Origin: Telmatactis stephensoni
Lineage: Eukaryota; Cnidaria; Anthozoa; Actiniaria; Isophelliidae
Direction: 5' to 3'
DNA: 64,000 nucleotides
Assembly: GCA_029948255.1 (NCBI GenBank)
Contig: JALIZF010001776.1
Coordinates: forward strand, 434,001 to 498,000
A model generated the notes under the pieces. The model saw nothing but the letters and a program-made list of their open reading frames with translations, ran no database searches and was not told the origin of the DNA. The translations under genes were made by a program, and so were the position numbers. Below are positions 14,501 to 26,500 of this stretch, in pieces (within the stretch, counting starts at the first letter, position 1; each line of letters begins with the position of its first letter).

Positions 14501-17500
14501 TAAAATGTTCATTAGTTCCTCCATACAATTTTCAGTATTTTATCTTTTTAATTTATCTCGGTTTAATACTTCGTTTTGGTTGCTCTCAAAACATGATACA
14601 AAAAAGAGTAGGAAAAAAAACCCCACTGAATAACAATAGTTTCCCCATTTTTACTGAAAAAGTTTCATTGTCAAATCTATATATATGCAAATATCGTAAT
14701 TTAACGTTTTGATTACTCTAATGTTATATTGTTTTCCTTTATCAATTTCTCTTTTTTTATCGCTTCCTTCGCGCCTTGCTGCTCTATTTCCCGTAATCAA
14801 AAGGAATGTCAGACAGAGATTGATGAGATTTTACTTCTCGATATTAAGCCTTCAAAACGTGCGTGATTAAAAAGCTACCCACTAAGTAAAAAGCATTTTA
14901 CATTGCAAAACAATGTATGAGCTTCTTTTTTTTTTATTCATCTATAATTGGACGTTCTCTGAACTGAGTTTTCGGAAGTTCGAATTCACCTTGATTGAGT
15001 TGATGTTTCCTTGAGAGAAATTAGTAAAATAAATACGGAGACAGATAACATCGGATCGCGCAAATTGGAAAATATAATTTGCTACATCGCTGTTTGGTTT
15101 TCGCTCACCTTTTCCCCCAGAAGACTCGTCTGTAATGTTAGATATCTCTTCAGTGATACGAGGAAATAAATTCTTTTTTAATTTGGAGCGAATTTGAATC
15201 CGATTTAAAGAAGTTAAGATTTAACAGTAAGAGCCTTACGAGAGTATTTTCACTGTTGAAAAATAATCTTTCGGGAAAAGCCTTGTTTTTTTCATTAAAG
15301 CAGCTATAAATGGGTATTCCTGACTTATTGTCAAGATAATCATCCAGAATAATTGCTTCAGGCAGCTCTTTATAACGTACACGAAAAATGTATTTCATTA
15401 GTCAAAATGAAGATTTTTATCAAACTTCAAGTGACCCTAAATCCAGCTAAGCCTTTTGACTTCTCTCTCAACAATACTTGATACTTTGACTTTGTTTGTG
15501 TGTTTGTTTGTTTGTTTGTTTGTTTATTTGTTTGTTTGTTCTAGTGATCGCAATAATATCACAATTCAACCAATCTTCTGCTTGCTATTTATGCTTCCAA
15601 TATCCCTCATACCACTATACTTCACACTTCTATCTTCAATAAATTTTGACCTAAACACAATTATTTTAATTTCTTTCGTGATCAGATTAGTTTTTGTTAG
15701 GCACCCTTAAGCTGTAACTTGGTAAATTGAAATAAGCTGTGGACGCCATGCTGTAGTTCTCATCTTGGGGGGAATAAAACAATAGGAAATTTTTGAATGT
15801 TTTGGTAAATTTTCCTGTATTCATTGAAGAGGACCATATGTGTTGTTCCCTGGGAATTGTTTCAGTGGGACTTTTGTGGCCGCTTTTGAAGGCACGAAAT
15901 AATTTTCCTTCAAAATATGCCTTCTTCCGCCAAAAAGGTCGTTTACTTTGTGGTTAACTATAAAAAGGTGTAAAACATTTTGTAGTTTAAGTGTACCTTT
16001 AAGTAGCTGATCCTCTAAGTTTTCTAGGATTCTCACATTTTGAAATCATCCTGTGTAGATTGCATCCTTCAAATACAGAAAAAAGTATTCTCTTGCGTTG
16101 TTTAAAATGACCCGTTTATTAGTGCCTCATTAGCTGAATATGATAGGGGTTTTTAGTCTTTTCAACCAATCAGATTTCAGTTGGCTGTCAAACCAATCAG
16201 ATTTCAACTTTCCGTTCAACCAATCACATAAAATTGTAATAAACACTATATTCATAATATTTTGAACATTTGTAATACATATCATGAAGTCTTCAATTAA
16301 GTGAAGCTTTTTGATTTTTGTCAATGATCTTTGGAACGATAATTTTAAGTACTTTTGATCTGTTTACATAGTGCCCAAACTTGGCGATAACTGTTTCATT
16401 TCAACATCAACGATTTTATCAAAAAGACAACTTCAAACTTAATTTTCAAGTGAAAAATGTTTGTTAAAAGATCGAAAACGTTACACCATAGTGATAAATA
16501 CGAGTTTAACGTCGTTTATAGAACCCTTGCAGTCGTATGTTGGAATTCCAGCTCAATCTGGGGGACAAAACAATGAATTTAGTTCTCAAGAGAGCAAAAG
16601 TCTTTTGTTTTGTCCCCCAGATTGAGCTGCTCTGACGTCACATACACATTTATATACAGGCAGCGAATGTACGAATAAAAGTATTTAGGTTATAGAGGTT
16701 CCTGCTGTAGTTATAGTAGTCGTGCCTTATCACTTTTTACTGCGATTTCTCTTCTGCGGTTTCTTAATTTTCTAAGTACATTTTTATTAAAAGCATGGAG
16801 CAGCAAATGTACGAATAATAGTGTTTAGGTTATAGAGGTTCCTGCTGTAGTTATAGTAGTCGAGCCTTATCACTTTTTACTGCGATGTCTCTTCTACGGT
16901 TTCTTAATTTTCTAAGTACAATTTTATTAAAAGCATGGAGCAGCGAATGTACGAATAAAAGTGTTTAGGTTATAGAGGTTCCTGCTGTAGTTATAGTAGT
17001 CGTGCCTTATCACTTTTTACTGCGATTTCTCTTCTGCGGTTTCTTAATTTTCTAAGTACAATTATATTAAAAACATGGAGTAGCGAATGTACGAATAAAA
17101 GTGTCAGGTTATTGAGGTTCCTGATGTGGTTATAGTAGTCAAGCCTTATCACTTTTTTCGGCGGTTTCTCTTTTGCGGTTTCTTCATTTTCTAAGTACAA
17201 TTATATTAAAAACATGGAACAATAGTGGAAAATCTGTTAAAAGTATCAACAAAGTTGTCTTGGTTGTTTTATCATAATATTTTAAGGTTTTAAAGCCGCA
17301 TCTTTACGAGAAAGTTATCCTTGGCAAGGTTTCTTTCACAAGGAAAACTTACTCGTTTAGATGACAAAAAATGGCCAATTTTTACTTGTCAAGGAAAAGG
17401 TGTCTATGAAAACCTTGTTCGTATAGAAGCGGCTTAACTGTAGCAACAAGTAAAGTGTTGTTTAGACAGTTTATCAAGCTGTGCTACCTAACATAAAGTG

Positions 17501-20500
17501 TGTTTGTAAGCAGGTTACAAATCTGTGCTAACATAAAGTCTTCGTTCATCATCAAAGAAGTCAACTTAGATATGCCTTAGATGGAAATTAGAAGTTGATT
17601 TCTCTGATAATAAACGATATGGTTCGAAATATGCCGTTATATAGTATATAAAGTCTTGTCTTGATAGATTCAAAAGTTTGTTTGCTAATGTGAAGTATTG
17701 TTTTGATAGATTGTTATGCTGTGTTAACATTAGCTTTGTTGAATTACATAATGTATTGTTTTGATAAATTGCTATTGTTTGCTCACATAAAGTATTGTTT
17801 TGCTAGATTGTTATGCTGTGTTAACATTAACTTTGTTGAATTACATAAAGTATTGTTTTGCTAGATTGTGAAGCTGTACTAACATTAACTTTGTTGTACT
17901 AGGTCATAAAGCTGAAGCGCATCTTACACGCATTTGTGGATTACAAACCTCAAATTGGATATCTTCAGGTATTCCATTGGACCATTTTGATAATTTTTGA
18001 TTCGTTTTACCTTCCTCTATCTTTCCATATCTTTGTCTCTATTAGTCCAGTCATCCTGTGGCTTGAAGTCAAACAAATTGCAAAAGAATTTCTGTCACTG
18101 CCAAAAGATAGTTAGTGGTCAACTTACTAACATACTAAAAGTTCCCCAAAATTCCAGTGGTGGAACATGCTCAAATAAGTGTTTTACGATTTCGAAATCG
18201 TACCACAGGGTACCCAATTCAAAGAAAATTCGTTTTGCATAAAGAATTAAATAAACTTATCTCACAGTATCAGACATTCTCTTTAACTAAGGCTCAGCTT
18301 TGTATTTTATTGGTCAATAGTGATTTTGGTGGAATTTGATGCATGATTTAATTTATTTTATTTATTGAAGTTATTAGATCTTACCACAGGGTACCCAATT
18401 CGAGGAAAAACTTTCTCTTAGACTAGAATAAACAAACTTATCGTAACAAGATCTACAGTTCATACTAGGCACGATCAGAATCTTATACATTATGAATAGC
18501 ATTTATACATACTGCATCTAGACTAAAAACAACTAATTGATTACTATGTATCATCAATCGTATCTATATGCGTCACTACTCATTGCTTTCGCTGAAGTCT
18601 GGTGGGGTAGAATTCGTACAACTTTGGCCTCTACATGTACCACAGGCAGCCGTGCATTCCAGACCATGTTTTCTACATGAACACCTCTTTGACTGGCAAT
18701 CAGACTTGCAGTTACATCTGATCATTTCTAACAATGATGCGTGAGCTGCTGGTAGGTCAGTTCTAACCGGAAGGAGCAGTCCACCTTCAATCTTCCAACC
18801 CCAGTCTTCTGGCTGAAGCGAAGCACCTTTCCACTGCTGTACCTGGTAGTAAACTCTGAGGCTGTGATAAGCAGCAGCTGCAGATGTGGGTGGTAGACAC
18901 TCAGGTTGCACAAAGGTGGTCCCAGTTGTGATCTTCTGGCAAAATTTTGAATATCTCAATGAATCAAGATTGTCGTCACCCTTTCCACCATAGAGACTAA
19001 CGAGGGCTTTCTCTCCCGCTACAATAATATCATCTCTTGAGGCATCTGGACGATTGAAAACCTGAGCTTGCTCGCGAAAAGCTGCATCCTTAAATATCTT
19101 ATTGAGCGCCAACCCTTTACCAATACCATAGAGGCGTGAGGTCGTATCGCATCCAAGAACTGCGTGCACAAACAGAATGTTTGTGCAAGTCTCTGGACCA
19201 AGTGCAGATATGGTAGTTTTAATGTTCCAAACTTTTCTTGTTGTGGATCGTTGTTTTGGCTGAGGAATGAAGAACAGATCATGTGCATTTATTTCGGCAT
19301 GATGGCAAAGTAAGACTAGCAGGTCTGTATCATCTCCAACCAAGACAGTTGAGGTTGTCCTGGCAGATTGAATGGCAGCTTGGACTATCGGTAGGTCTGC
19401 GTCTCCTGATGAGTTAACAATATGGCATCCCGACAACTGCAGCCTTTCTCCGAGTAGATTTATGAATCGTTGTTTATTAGCAGCATTCCTCAGGAACTCC
19501 TCTTTCTTCAACGTCAGGACCATGTCACAATCAAAGTTCACTGGTGGGCCAGAAATGCCTGACCTTCTCAGATGCGCACAATCTTTTGTGGAAGGGCCTT
19601 CTGCATATCCATCAAATACTACGGTAGCTTGTTTGTATCGCCGTGTTACATACTGCACATAGAGGGAGAAGATTTCACTGTACGTAAAGCCACGTGGCCA
19701 TGGAATACGATGGAGTAAAGCGCCACCATCTATCACATAATGAACGTTGCCTGTAGGTGCAGCCGTTTGTTCATGGTTTTTTACGAGGGCCCACATTGCA
19801 TCAGCCAACACAGGTTTATTAGCTTGTCGTGGAAGAAGCGACGAATCGAATAATGCTGGAGGATAACTGCACATTTCAAACTTGAAAAACGATTGAGGAT
19901 CATTGTACTGTCCTCCTGTTGCAACAAAACTCAGTCTCTGAAATAATAATTGTGGATCCACCTGGACATTGCCATCACTAAATTTTACAGCTGTTTTGGC
20001 CGCAAGGGTTACTGCTTGGTGTTTCTTGGAAAATGAATACTCATACGCATTTTTGTCAATCATGGAGCTCAATACTTTATTTCCCACGTCTTTGCACTTG
20101 TCAACGTTTACATCCTCACCAGCTACGACACCTGTTGCAATGCACCGCAGTGACTGGTCCTCAGAAAATGGATCTCTCTGAGAAAGGTAATCCACTAGAT
20201 CTAGGGTGTCCTTATGATCGCGCAGCTTTCTTGCGTCACTAGTGTCCTTGTGCTGTTCACTAGTGTGATACCTGTAGTCAAATTCATAGACGTTTTATTA
20301 ATGGTACTGATTGGTTATAATGACAAGATATTAACAAAAATTAAATAGCTGATCATTCTAACAACAATTGAACATTACCTTACATCCGTAAGATTCTGCA
20401 TGGCATTGTTGACCTCTGCACAAGCAGGCATTGACAATAACCAAACCAACCGTTGTGTCTCGGTCAATCCTTTACCCCTGGTTAGCCCACCGCTCGTCTT

Positions 20501-23500
20501 CACACTCCGCATTAGAACTTGCTCGATCATTAAGTCTGTTGAGAGCCCAGCCCAGAAGCGATCACTTCTTCGCGCACAATGAAAACCATCCTGGAAACTC
20601 CGGTAAACGTCTGGGTGTTTGTCTTGAAGATCATTCATCATTTGTAGGTAAATGTGTCCAGATTTAGCATATAGATTGTGACCAGCTGCGGCAAAAAAGG
20701 GAAGCATGTCATAAACTGCTTGAAGATGAAGCTTCCAATTACCTGTTCTTTCGGCCTTGATGAACATTCGTAATATATCTATCATTTCCATATATGTCAT
20801 CCACAGAACTGCTGTTCGCTGACTCTTCATGGAAGTTTTCATTCGTTCCAGTCTTTCAAAAATTCTAAGGAGAACTTCAGAGGAGCACACTTCACCAACG
20901 TTGCATTTGCCTTCTTCAAACTGTCTTATTATGGCTTCCGCCAGCTTCAAGTCTCCATCAGTAATTTCTATGTGGTACTGAGCAGTTTGTGGGGCGCATT
21001 CTTCATTAGTGCGCGACTCTTGGGATGTGGCAGCAATTTGTGGGGCGCATTCTTCATTAGTGCGCGACTCTTGGGAAGTGGTAGCAGTTTGTGGGGCGCA
21101 TTCTTCATCGGTGCTGGGCTCCAGGTTAATTCCAGAAGGAAGATTGAAAGTTTTGCAAAAAAGTATTGCGTTCAGAGCACTGTCAACGAGAAAGTGAGCT
21201 CGGATTGCCCTTGAGACTGCTTTGCCACTTAGCATATGAACTACTGCGTTTTTTGCGTAAACAAGTTCAAGTAGCTCTTGTAGACCAGAACCGGCCATGA
21301 GATGGCCAATACTTCCTAGGAAGCTCATCTGTACGTGAAACCCTCCCAATCTTAAAACAACTGATTTCACATCGCTACCTTCCGGCTCATTCAATATAAT
21401 AGTCAGCGCCTTCCACCACAATGGCTGGTCGAATGTCAGGATGGGTGTGATATGATATCGCCTGGCATGTTTGCTGACAAACACTAGTGAAGAATAGATG
21501 CAAGACATATCAGTCGGGTCTAGATCTATCATGGGCAAGAACATTACTGACGATTTACCAGGATATTGACTATGACATATTCCTTGCATTGTACCAGCCC
21601 ATGCTGGCCGTGGAGAACGTAAAAGTGGTAGGGTTATCTTCCAAAGGCGGTCGAGGTTGATCGTTGCATCCTGCACTTGCAAGTCTTTCAGTTTTTTATA
21701 CAGCAGACGTTGTGCACTCTCCCCACTTGGCCTTTGATAATCAAAGATATCTACTTGCCCAGCTGCAGCTATTTCCTGTGCCGTTACAGATTTGATTGGT
21801 ACCAATTGCTTGGTTTTAACAGATGGTGTGATAGTGGCAATAATGCCCATCCCATGAAATGTTCCAGTCCCGTCCAAAGTTCTTGTGTTATGGTCCACAT
21901 TGTCCGCAACATACTGGATAAATCTACCCGGTGTATAGCCTGGTATGTCTGTACCTTGGTTCACTGCTGCGCCTCTTTCATATTTTTGTACAACAGCATA
22001 CGATGAGCAGAAACCATGCGAATTGAGTGAGTCTATCAGAAACTTTGAAGCAAAATGATGATGGAGCTGAATACCTAGCCCGATCTGTAGGGGAGCTACA
22101 ATAGCTCTTAGTCTCGCTGCCTGTATAATTGCTTGCCCAATTGATGCAAGCTTTAGACTGGTATCTTTTCCAACAAAAATACTTTTCAAAAATAATTGAA
22201 GTAGCTTGGGTAGGAACTCCAGAGACTGGCCAATAGATGCCATTTCCTCACTTGAGGGATAATTCATGCTTGAAGTGTCTAAGTTCTTAATTTCGCTTTT
22301 GATCAATTTTGCGGCCGTCTCTACAATTCTAGCTTTCTCTACCTCATTGTCGTCTGCTTTTGGCTGTTTGTAGAATTCATTGAGTATCGATGAGACTGTC
22401 CTTTGAAAAGTCACAACGTTTTGATTCATTACATTAGTTATCGCTATTTTGTCGCCAAAATGTTCCTGTAACTTCTTTTTCATGTATATAGCGCTGTAGG
22501 GTTGCTCACCAGTGCCTTCAAGAAACTCTTGCATCTTAGTAATAAGATCAGTTATTGTTATTTGTTCTTCGTCATTTTCTTCAAGAAACTTTGCCACTTC
22601 AGAGAAGGCCGTGTTTTTGGCTGCGTCAGTAGGGCGTCCTTTATGGCGTTTAGAGGCTGCGTCGCTACTGCTGTATTTCTTCGGTATCTGCTTCCCTGTA
22701 CGGAAGTTTACATTGCAGGCTTGATGATATACAGCATCTGAGGCATGTAGATCCTGAGCATACTCAAGCCTCCCTCGTACTACTGCGGCCCATTCATCGT
22801 TTCTGTTACTGCACGCCTCGATAATAAAATGTTGGCAGTCTTTGGTACGTACCGGGATGACGTCATATCCACGTTTCCGACCATCATACTTTGCGGGCTG
22901 GCCGCAAAAAAAGCAGTGCTCTTTCCAAACAAATTTTGTTATGGACCCTCGAGTAATTTTTGTTGCACTCTTTTCCAGATCTTTACGATTCCCATTTTTT
23001 GGTGGTCTAATAAAATCAAGCCGGCACTTTTTGTGGACGCTTTGGCCTACTTCTACTTTGATTTCGTTCTGATTGACTGATTCGCTTAATATTCGATTTA
23101 TATTTCTACATCCCTTTTCGGTCAACACCACTGTTGGCTGAGTATTATTTAACGACTCATTGCAAAAGCAGCAATCCATGACGAAACATGCCTGTAATAA
23201 TCCTCTTGGAGGAACATAATACCTTAGAAAGAAATTTAATACGTCGTATTTAATTGCTGCGAGCGAAGCGAGTAGCCTCCTATTCGGAACACAGTGTAAT
23301 CTGTGGATGTCACTAGACGAGCATGCGATACATACGATCAGCGGTTCAAGTCCATACCGTATCAAGAGTCGATTCAAGGATGTCACTAGACGAGCACGCG
23401 ATACATTCGATCAGCGGTACAAAATTTTTGCATGAATAGCTGTTGACAGACAAATTAAAGGTCTTTACTACTGCGGCTTGTTGAACTACAGGCAACCAGT

Positions 23501-26500
23501 GTACGGTTCGAGGTGCGTCTTGTTAAAAAGTTTATTAACGACAACATGTCAATCGCTCTTACTGTAGCGACAGCTAATCTAAATGTCCTTTTTACGGCCG
23601 ATTTTGGGCTCCCTTTTACATGGGCACGAGTGAACGCACGAGTGCGTCTAGTTCAATATTGAAGGTCAACTAGCAGTGTTCGTCACACAACGCACAGGAG
23701 ATAAACAAGAAACATTTGATATATCAGACAAAGCGGTGTACTTTCGTAAGTTTTAGGGGAACAGTTCTGCTAACGTGGATACACCAGCTGTTTTTTGCTC
23801 GCAGCATTTCACTTTCTATTAGAAATAGCTAGTTATATTATCTATTCTGGTATGCACCTACCATAAAATTGGTATTTCGGGGAAACATAAGCGATTTCAA
23901 TACAACAAAACAACCACAGATTCATGAATATATGTTAAAAAGAAATTCTAAACCTACCTTTTGTCAGAATATAAGCTTGTTGTAAAGATGAAAGCTAAAA
24001 ATCGCAGAAATAACATCAACTTCCAGTAAACAACGTGCAGTGAACACGTAAACCTCCAGGCGTTCCTCGTAAAATACTTGCCGGACTCGGAATTCTTTTC
24101 AATCTATTTTATTTATTTCAATTCATGTTATTATATTTTTTTTTCGTCAAAAACATTTATTTAAGTCCTCTGAAAACTCCTGAAACACAAAAAAAGCATT
24201 GATATTGCGATATATTATTCATTGTTTATTTTCTTTGAATTGGGTACCCTGTGGTACGATTTCGAAATCGTAAAGCGCTTATTTGAGCATGTTCCACCAC
24301 TGGAATTTTGGGGAACTTTTAGTATGTTAGTAAGTTGACCACTAACTATCTTTTGGCAGTGACAGAAATTCTTTTGCAATTTGTTTGACTTCGACCATAT
24401 AAATTTCACAGGATGACTGGACTATATCTACCCTCTATCTTTCTCTATCTCTGTCCTCTTCTTCTTTTTCTTCTTCCCCGCCCCTCCCCTCCTCGATCCT
24501 CAATCCGTTGGTTGGTATACCTTTCTAGCCTCCCACCCCTCCCCTCCTCAATCCTCCAACTTTCCACCCTCCCTCCGTCCTACCACCCTTCTTGTGTATC
24601 ACTTTTCGTTTATCCATTTTTTCAATTATATTTTTAAGGGAATGAATTTCTTGGTTGGCTTGTTTCTGTTGTTCATGGACGAAGAAGACGCATTTTGGTT
24701 TGTCTTATACTTATTTTCCATTTAAAAATAGATTGAAATATAAGGCAGTTTTTTTCTTTGTTCCCAGTCCCGCCTTTCTCAGATTCTTGTCAGTATTTTT
24801 TTAACTGAAGAGGACTAAGTCCCAGTATTTGCTGTATTCTTCAGTTCAAAATCAAACTAAAATCGTAAATAGTTTGAAGTTACCAATTACAAATTTCCTT
24901 CTCTGTCAACTCACTTTCATTCAATCCAGCGTACCCAAACGATAAAAATAAGAGGACGAAAGGATTCTGGAATCGTTTGTTATCGTATTACTCTTGGGTT
25001 TATTAATCGTCTTCCCACGTCCAAGAATTTGTAGATTTGAAAATGATATCACGGCATCGCGCACTTGCTTAGATTTTATCCAGTTAGTATTGGACGGTAG
25101 CATATAGAATGATTGATCATACATCATTCGAAAGGGCTTTCACGTCATTTAGCGTCAACGGATTATCTTTCAATTTTCCTTGAATATACGCCTTTATGTG
25201 AAACATAATTGAATCTCCATCTCAGGTCACGTATCTTGGGTATTATTTTTTCTAGAAACAACGCTTTAAAAGAATGTATCACAAACAAAAGAACTGATAT
25301 TATATTCACACAAATCTGGATAAATTACAAAACGCGTACTGACAGTAGCAAAAAGAGTTTTTTTTCATATTTATCCGAATTTATATAATAATTTGAATAT
25401 TACATGCTCTGATTGGCCGAGAATATTACGCGCGCTCTGATTGGTTAAAATCTTTCGATTAATAATATATAAAACAAATAGATTCTATTTTACCGGGGAC
25501 CTGTACTAAGGATTTACAAACCATGACGTCATTTTTTTTGGTGTTATTTCACTGAGATAACAGTCCCAGAATACATTGCTGCGGCAAAATATCGATAAGG
25601 TAGTCTATGATCAATAGTATTTGCATATAACTATAACAAATTACATTACAGTAAATATTTTAGAATAACTAATTCAGGTTATGGTGTTTTAGGTCACTTT
25701 GCGCTGTGGTTGATGTTTACTTGAAAAACTACTTTGATCAAATCCTCAGTGGTGTCCAAGCTGATCAGGTACTTAGACTGTTAGCCGGGCCCCGATCCAA
25801 TGACGACGCACGTCGATGCAAATCAGCGCGCGCGTTATATCTCAGACATTTTGTAATTCTGTTTTGAATTCGATCATCGGACTCAGTTTTCCTTAAAATG
25901 TCTTCCTGTTAATCTTATAATTTAACTACTTTACCTCTGCGTTGTTTAGGAAGTACTAAAGGAGTTGGTAGCTGAACATTTACCAGCCCTTAATGCTCAC
26001 CTTAAGCATTATGGTGTAGACATATCTACTGTTACATTCAATTGGTTCATCACCATTTTCTTGGACGCTGTACCTTTTGAGGTAAATACAAAAATGATAC
26101 GTTAAGTTAGAGTATTGGAAGTTAGTCGAGGTCCCTTATGAAAAACTCTTTCGGGTGATGAGGTTTCCTAGGCCTCATTCAATAAAAGTTTCTTTTCATT
26201 TCATTATATTTCATTTTTTTATTTCATTTCATTTCAACCTCTCCATAGTAGCCACTCTGTACACGGAACAAGTGACTGTTGTACAGAGGTGTAAATATTT
26301 ATCGTGCTGTAAAATCATTAAAGTAAAGCAAAGTAAGCTATGTATGGATAGGATCGTTGGAGGGGGCGAAAATGCTGGTCGCTGTGGAGAGATGATCGCT
26401 ATACAGAGATTTTAGTATAGAATAAATGTATGCATCGGATCGATGGAGGGGCGAAAATGGTGGTCACTGTAGAGGGTGATCGTTATACAGAGGTTTCAAT

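Larger units (their letters stand above)
10719..17902. other. Large repeat-rich intron of the TBC gene
   Basis: A 7.2-kb intron between the arginine-finger exon and the glutamine-finger exon. Apart from the separately listed MITEs, microsatellites and tandem arrays it holds GCGGTTTT-rich sequence at about 13030-13200. No protein-coding exon or RNA gene was recognised in it. Confidence 0.6.
18043..24424 (-). mobile_element. 6.4-kb TIR DNA element with FEN-like nuclease gene
   Basis: Terminal inverted repeats of about 190 bp lie at 18043-18234 and 24226-24424, starting TAGTCCAGTCATCCTGTG on each side. Of these, a 118-bp stretch (from GAAGTCAAACAAATTGC) appears identical in both ends. A short indel follows the first 18 bases and there are two substitutions further in. 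A third partial copy of the inner TIR, CCACAGGGTACCCAATTC, lies at 18378. The element carries one minus-strand gene. It inserted in a CT-rich stretch of the TBC-gene intron between exons 17903-17968 and 24639-24697: the flanking pyrimidine tracts (18009-18042 and 24425-24637) look alike. No clean target-site duplication could be defined by eye. Confidence 0.85.

Noticed and set aside
18576..20195. The 539-residue frame as a separate gene
   Set aside because: Its apparent start is GTG, and a 107-nt intron joins it in frame to the upstream reading frame, so it is treated as exon 2.
23325..23370. GGTTCAAGTCC, a B-box-like phrase
   Set aside because: No A box or cloverleaf around it; part of the 39-bp direct repeats.
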